Assembly: GCA_030263635.1 (NCBI GenBank)
Contig: SZPI01000006.1
Location: 1-64,000 of the forward strand
From: Flexicrinis sp001567485
GTDB taxonomy: Bacteria > Chloroflexota > Anaerolineae > Aggregatilineales > Phototrophicaceae
Direction: 5' to 3'
Length of the DNA: 64,000 nt
Both the position numbers and the translations under genes were made by a program. Below the pieces are notes generated by a model, which had not been told where the DNA came from, made no database searches, and saw nothing but the letters and a program-made list of their open reading frames with translations. Shown here in pieces: positions 59,870 to 64,000 of the stretch (position 1 is its first letter; each line of letters starts with the position of its first letter).

Positions 59870-61186
59870 TCAGCGCGCGGCCTGTCGATTCGGGTCAGCG
59901 CGGCCGTGGCACTTCTTGAACTTCAGCCCGCTTCCGCACGGACACGGATCGTTGCGTCCGGCGCGCGCGAAGGCAGCCTGAAGCAGCTCGTCCTGCTGGC
60001 GCATGTGATACATGATATTCGCCGGCGGACGGTGATGCGCCAGTTCGTTCGCCATGAAACGCATCGCAGGGCCGATATGCGTGAAGAACGCTTTGAACCC
60101 TGCGCAGAGATAATTCAGTCCGTCCTCACCATCCGGCGTTTTGATGAACCGGTCTTTCGGGCATCCCCCGTTGCAGATGAACCGCACCTCGCACGAACGA
60201 CAGTACTGCGGCAGCCTCGTGCGTTTGGCGAGGCCGAACGCGCGCTGCTTGTCGCTGTTGACGATCTCGCGCAGCGGAACATCGACGATGTTGCCGACCC
60301 AATGTTTCGGCTCGACAAAGTGATCACACGAGTACACGTCCCCGTTGTGCTCCATCGCGAGCGCCGCCCCGCACGTCTCCTCAAACACACATAGGCCGGC
60401 TTTATGGCCCGACCACACCGCCAGCGCCACGTCGAAGATTTGAACGAACACACGCCCGACATCCCGCCGCACCCATTCGTCGAAGATGCGGATCAGGAAC
60501 CGGCCGTACTGCTCCGCCCCGACCGAGCGCTCGGTGACCTGATCGCCTTCCTGAAAGCCGGTATCGTTATCGCGCTCCACGATCGGGATGAACTGCATGA
60601 ACGACGTCCCGACGTCATCGCGGAGAAAGCGATAGATCTCAAGCGGATGATCCGCGTTGGCCGCATGCACGGTGGTGAGGATATTGAACTCGACGCTATG
60701 TTTCTGAAGCAGGCGGATCCCGCGCATCACGCGTTCGAAGGTCGGCGCGCCCCCCTTGTCCACGCGGTAGGCATCGTGCAGGGCCTGCGGCCCGTCAAGG
60801 CTGACGCCGATCAGAAAATCATTCGCGGCGAAGAAGCGGCACCAGTCGTCGTCGAGTGTCACGGCGTTGGTTTGCAGCGCGTTGTAGATGCGCAAACCGG
60901 GCCGCTTGTGTTTCTGCTGATAGGCCACCGCCTGCCGGTAGAAGTCCAGTCCCATCAGCGTCGGCTCGCCGCCTTGCCACGCGAACGTCACCTCCGGAGC
61001 CGTGTGCGCCTCGATCATCTGGCGAATGTATTCCTCAAGCAGCGTCTCGCTCATACGGAAGTCGCTGTTGGGATACAGGCGTTCTTTGCTCAGGAAGTAG
61101 CAGTATTTACAGTCAAGATTGCAGATCGCCCCACGCGGCTTGGTCATCACGTGGAACGCAGGGAGAGCAGACGGGGAAATCGTCAT
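59870..61186 (-). CDS. Radical SAM/SPASM protein, anaerobic sulfatase-maturase type, with SEC-C tail
   Basis: A 438-residue radical SAM enzyme. The 4Fe-4S motif is CNLDCKYCYF (Cys22, 26, 29), then TFAWQGGEPTLMG and GVSLDGPQALHDAYR. The C-terminal SPASM cysteines are in CGAALAMEHNGDVYSCDHFV, YCRSCEVRFICNGGCPKDRF and YLCAGFKAFF. This is the layout of AslB/anSME, which turns a sulfatase Cys or Ser into formylglycine. Residues from about 415 add a SEC-C zinc motif, RNDPCPCGSGLKFKKCHG, usually seen in SecA or chaperone-linked proteins. No sulfatase gene is in the window, so its target is outside or it modifies something else. Followed leftward only by the converging cupin gene. Confidence 0.92.
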   Translation of the reverse strand: MTISPSALPAFHVMTKPRGAICNLDCKYCYFLSKERLYPNSDFRMSETLLEEYIRQMIEAHTAPEVTFAWQGGEPTLMGLDFYRQAVAYQQKHKRPGLRIYNALQTNAVTLDDDWCRFFAANDFLIGVSLDGPQALHDAYRVDKGGAPTFERVMRGIRLLQKHSVEFNILTTVHAANADHPLEIYRFLRDDVGTSFMQFIPIVERDNDTGFQEGDQVTERSVGAEQYGRFLIRIFDEWVRRDVGRVFVQIFDVALAVWSGHKAGLCVFEETCGAALAMEHNGDVYSCDHFVEPKHWVGNIVDVPLREIVNSDKQRAFGLAKRTRLPQYCRSCEVRFICNGGCPKDRFIKTPDGEDGLNYLCAGFKAFFTHIGPAMRFMANELAHHRPPANIMYHMRQQDELLQAAFARAGRNDPCPCGSGLKFKKCHGRADPNRQAAR

Positions 61187-61262
61187 CGGGCTTCTGTCAC
61201 GATCAACCTACCTGTGCGCTGTCAGGCTTACGCGCAGGGCGAACAACCGCAGTGGACTCGCG

Positions 61263-62033
61263 TTATGCCGTCTCGATCAGGTGGCGAACCCGCGGATCGG
61301 CGCAGAGTATACGCATATTGTCCAGCACCGCCCGAAGCAGCCTACGCGCGATCAGGAACGCCATATCGCTGTCGTGCAGTTCGATGCACTGGTAAATTTG
61401 CCGGTGGTGCTTGAGCGCCTCCGCCGAGGTGGGTATCCATCGGAGATTGATGTGCGGGGACTCCAGCGCCAGCCGCGTCGCGGTGAGGTGGCGAAGGTTC
61501 GACGCGAAAATCTCGCTTAAACGCATTGCGACACTCTGTAAGATCGGAGTACGGCAGGCGTGATGCAGCGCATCATACCATCCGTCAATCGCCTGATCCC
61601 AAGCATCAATCTCGTCCCGGCTTTTTTCAAGCTGGCGGTAGGCTTTCCAGATGGCTTGCTGATCTTCAGCCGTCGCGTGCATGGCAACGTTCTCGATGAC
61701 CGCCGGGTGGATGACCGCGAAGGACTCATACACCTGAAGCAGGATATCGGCGCGATTCTGGCGGTTCACCAAAGCCCACGCGATCACGTCGCTGTCGATC
61801 CACTGCCACTCACTGCGCGGGTTCACGGTCGCGCCGACGTTCGGACGGGATACCAATAATCCACGGGCGGCCAAGCCTTTGATCGCCTCGCGAACGACCG
61901 TCCGGCTTACGTCAAAGTGATCGGCCAAGTCGTTCTCTCGCGGCAGCACGCTCCCCGGCGGATAGTGGCCCAACACGATCTTCTCGCCCAGATCGTACAG
62001 GATACGCTGGCGCAAGTTCAAATGGTCAGGCAT
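61263..62033 (-). CDS. FadR-subfamily GntR transcriptional regulator
   Basis: A 256-residue regulator. N-terminal winged helix in RQRILYDLGEKIVLGHYPPG, LPRENDLADHFDVSRTVVRE and GLLVSRPNVGATVNPRSEW (residues 8-75). The C-terminal all-helical FCD effector domain spans about 95-240, with metal-ligand-like His residues in ALHHACRTPIL and HHRQIYQCIE. FadR-type regulators sense sugar acids, lactate or other carboxylic acids. It is divergent from the Dpp-type permeases at 62227 and shares with them a region holding three copies of TGTATGAT. Confidence 0.92.
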   Translation of the reverse strand: MPDHLNLRQRILYDLGEKIVLGHYPPGSVLPRENDLADHFDVSRTVVREAIKGLAARGLLVSRPNVGATVNPRSEWQWIDSDVIAWALVNRQNRADILLQVYESFAVIHPAVIENVAMHATAEDQQAIWKAYRQLEKSRDEIDAWDQAIDGWYDALHHACRTPILQSVAMRLSEIFASNLRHLTATRLALESPHINLRWIPTSAEALKHHRQIYQCIELHDSDMAFLIARRLLRAVLDNMRILCADPRVRHLIETA

Positions 62034-62045
62034 CGCAAAACTCCA

Positions 62046-62182
62046 TTTGTATGATTTTTACCGATCTTCCATCCCAACAGAGCACTTCCTCGCGCGATTA
62101 TCATACACGACACTCTGGGTTCGCGGCGAATCGTCATTGAGCAGGCAACTGCTTGACAACCGGCCGAGCGGATTTGTATGAT
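62046..62182. promoter_or_regulatory. Divergent control region: promoter and three TGTATGAT boxes
   Basis: A strong rightward promoter, TTGACA (62153-62158) and TATGAT (62177-62182) with an 18-base spacer, precedes the permease gene. TTTGTATGAT occurs at 62046-62055 and again at 62173-62182, over the -10. The inverted form ATCATACA is at 62100-62107. These are the likely binding sites of the adjacent GntR regulator. A leftward TATGAT in the inverted copy could be the regulator's own -10. Confidence 0.55.
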
Positions 62183-62226
62183 CTATATACCTATCTTGAA
62201 GAATATTTTAGCCCGGTTTACATCAA

Positions 62227-63207
62227 ATGAACTATCTTCTGCGGCGTCTTGGGTTTTACTTGATCGCGGCGCTGCTTGCCATTGTCATCAATTTCTTTCT
62301 GCCCCGAATGATGGCCGGCGACCCGGTTGACGTGATGCTCGCCGGGTTCGACACTTCCTCGCTCACACCGGAAGCCATCGACCAACTGCGTGAAGCGTTC
62401 GGCTTCATCGACGCCCCACTCCCCGAACAATTCGCGACCTACGTCTCCAATCTGCTGAAAGGCAACTTCGGCGTTTCGGTCGCACGTTATCCCACGAAGG
62501 TCGTCGACATCCTCGGGGTCGCGCTGCGCTGGACGCTCTTGATGACCGGAACGGCGCTCATCTTGACCTTCAGCGTCGGCGTGCTGCTCGGCATCCAAGC
62601 CGCATGGAAACGCGGCGGATTCGTAGATACCTATGTGCTGCCTTTCGGCGCCATCATGGGCGCGATCCCGTACTTCTGGGTCGCCCTGATCGCGCTGTAC
62701 GTGTTTGCATTGCAGCTCGGTTGGTTCCCGCTCGGACGGGCGGAGGCCAGCGGAATCCCCGCCGATTGGACGAACCCGAACTACGTGATGGGGGTCGTGT
62801 ATCACCTCGCGCTCCCGGTCTTGACGCTGCTGATCGCCGGATTCCGCAGTTGGATGATGGGCATGCGCAATAACATGGTGGCGGTCATCGCGCAGGATTA
62901 CATTACCATGGCAATCGCCAAAGGGCTGCCCGACCGTCGCATCAAATACCAGTACGCGGCGCGCAACGCGATCTTGCCGAGTTTGACAGGTTTCGCGCTG
63001 GCGCTCGGCTTTCTGTTGGGTGGGTCGCTGTTGACGGAGGTCGTCTTCTCCTACCCCGGCGTCGGGCTGACGCTGCTCAACGCGGTCAACACGCGCGATT
63101 ATCCGGTCATGCAGGGCATCTTCCTGATCCTGACCCTCATGGTGCTGCTCGCGAACTTCATCGCTGATTCGCTGTACATCTTGCTCGACCCGCGCACGCG
63201 ATCATAG
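62227..63207 (+). CDS. DppB-class ABC transporter permease
   Basis: Permease of 326 residues: first helix FYLIAALLAIVINFFLPRMM with AGDPVDVMLAGF, then LLKGNFGVSVARYPTKVVDI, EAA loop DYITMAIAKGLPDRRIKYQY, and GSLLTEVVFSYPGVGLTLLN. No ribosome site is evident before the ATG, which lies about 45 bases after the promoter -10. First gene of a rightward operon that continues beyond the window. No binding protein precedes it, unlike the other importers here. Confidence 0.93.
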   Translation: MNYLLRRLGFYLIAALLAIVINFFLPRMMAGDPVDVMLAGFDTSSLTPEAIDQLREAFGFIDAPLPEQFATYVSNLLKGNFGVSVARYPTKVVDILGVALRWTLLMTGTALILTFSVGVLLGIQAAWKRGGFVDTYVLPFGAIMGAIPYFWVALIALYVFALQLGWFPLGRAEASGIPADWTNPNYVMGVVYHLALPVLTLLIAGFRSWMMGMRNNMVAVIAQDYITMAIAKGLPDRRIKYQYAARNAILPSLTGFALALGFLLGGSLLTEVVFSYPGVGLTLLNAVNTRDYPVMQGIFLILTLMVLLANFIADSLYILLDPRTRS

Positions 63208-63242
63208 CGAATGGTAATCATCAGGGACGGTTCCGAGCTGAT

Positions 63243-64000
63243 ATGACTGTATCTCAACCTGCTGCACCTCCAAAACGCTCGCCCGGATTGTGGGCATCCC
63301 TGCCGGACTGGGTCGCTACGCTGCTGAGCAACCCGCGCGCGATGGCCGGGCTGTTGATCCTGCTCGCGCTGGTGCTCGTCGCGGTCTTTGCGCCGCAGAT
63401 CGCCCCCTATCAACCCGACCGGATCGTGGCTCGACGCGACCTGCCGCCGAGCAGCGAGCATGTGCTCGGCACCACATCACTCGGACAGGATGTCTTCTCG
63501 CAGATGGTCTTCGGGACGCGCATTTCGCTGGCGGTCGGGTTTGCCACCGGCACGCTGGTGGTCTTGATCGCGATGACTATCGGCATCACCAGCGGTCTGG
63601 TTGGCGGGCGGGTCGACAACGTCGTCTCGATGATCGTCAACGTGGTGCTGGTCATCCCGCAGCTTCCGCTCATCATCGTGATCGCGAGCTGGGCGCGCAA
63701 CACCGGCCCGATCACGATCATCCTGGTGTTGGCGGCGACCGGTTGGGCGTTCGGCGCGCGTGTTCTAAGGGCGCAGGCGCTGGCGCTTCGCAACAGTGAG
63801 CATATCACCTCCGCCCGGCTGATCGGCGAACCGATCTGGCGCATCGTCTTTTTCGAGATGCTGCCGAGCATGATCTCGCTGGTCGCGGCCGCATGGATCG
63901 GCGCGGTGATCTTCGCGATCCTGTCGCAAGCGGCGCTCGAGTTCATCGGCTTGGGCGACCCGGCGGTGGTCAGTTGGGGCACGATCCTGTACTGGGCGCA
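63243..64000 (+). CDS. DppC-class ABC transporter permease, 3' end beyond the window
   Basis: First 252 residues of a DppC/OppC-type permease. N-terminal helix AMAGLLILLALVLVAVFAPQ, class motif VLGTTSLGQDVFSQMVFGTR (SLGQD in place of the usual xxGRD), EAA-type loop HITSARLIGEPIWRIVFFEM and LEFIGLGDPAVVSWGTILYW at the edge. It starts 35 bases after the DppB-class stop and would form the channel with it. The ATPase genes expected next lie outside. Confidence 0.92.
   Translation, partial: MTVSQPAAPPKRSPGLWASLPDWVATLLSNPRAMAGLLILLALVLVAVFAPQIAPYQPDRIVARRDLPPSSEHVLGTTSLGQDVFSQMVFGTRISLAVGFATGTLVVLIAMTIGITSGLVGGRVDNVVSMIVNVVLVIPQLPLIIVIASWARNTGPITIILVLAATGWAFGARVLRAQALALRNSEHITSARLIGEPIWRIVFFEMLPSMISLVAAAWIGAVIFAILSQAALEFIGLGDPAVVSWGTILYWA

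Noticed and set aside
1..64000. CRISPR arrays, tRNA or rRNA genes, prophage or insertion sequences
   Set aside because: No regularly spaced repeats, cloverleaf-like sequence, integrase or transposase could be found on either strand by reading.

Overview
The window is a gene-dense, GC-rich stretch of bacterial chromosome made almost entirely of solute-uptake operons and the hydrolases, dehydrogenases and regulators that accompany them. I saw no rRNA, tRNA, CRISPR array, phage gene or transposase. The many separate ABC uptake systems, the binding-protein signal peptides ending in (A/S)AQ-(D/E), and the mix of GH38-type mannosidases, CehA/McbA hydrolases and FecB-like proteins suggest a heterotrophic Chloroflexota bacterium (Anaerolineae-like). 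That assignment is inference from gene style; no marker gene is present.

Layout. (1) 1-5455, leftward: creatininase-family hydrolase, SDR, ribose-type binding protein, double ATPase, permease, then an FGGY sugar kinase whose start is frameshifted by a 20-bp tandem duplication. (2) 5643-15753, rightward: Gfo/Idh oxidoreductase, GntR-LacI type repressor, MalEFGK-type sugar ABC system, CehA/McbA metallohydrolase and a DUF5054 (GH38-like) protein. (3) 16025-21216, rightward: iron-chelate/cobalamin-type uptake with a double-domain binding protein, DUF2218, two FecCD permeases and an ATPase; then a large GH38 alpha-mannosidase (21374-24538) and a strong terminator. (4) 24772-32330, rightward: IclR regulator with a clear operator, sialidase-like BNR protein, two DapA-superfamily lyases, sugar ABC transporter, SDR. 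(5) 32663-40280: LacI repressor, then a leftward ugpBAECQ-like operon (binding protein, two permeases, ATPase, glycerophosphodiesterase); one permease carries an embedded PDZ domain. (6) 40671-46696, leftward: complete Dpp/Opp-type peptide transporter. (7) 47300-47520: wreck of a YdjC/ChbG-like deacetylase gene. (8) 47550-55715, leftward: amidase, serine hydrolase, peptide-binding protein, two permeases (no ATPases) and a YtcJ-like amidohydrolase. (9) 55963-59290, leftward: beta-propeller lactonase, mannonate/galactonate dehydratase-type enolase-superfamily enzyme, SDR. (10) 59441-64000: cupin, radical-SAM (anaerobic sulfatase-maturase type) protein with a SEC-C tail, FadR-type GntR regulator, and a divergent Dpp-type operon running off the end.

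How it fits together. The enzymes (mannosidases, sialidase-like protein, keto-acid-aldolase-like lyases, mannonate dehydratase-like enzyme, lactonase, sulfatase-maturase-like protein, SDR/Gfo oxidoreductases) point to scavenging of complex glycans, sugar acids and peptides, each unit with a one-component repressor. The ABC permeases and most enzymes are translationally coupled (ATGA overlaps or gaps of a few bases). By contrast, every complete operon with a binding-protein gene has an inverted repeat downstream of that gene, except none was sought within the coupled DUF2218 gene, after which the hairpin lies. Two imperfect copies of a ~110-bp dispersed element lie in equivalent positions between successive leftward operons (40491-40606 and 55776-55884).
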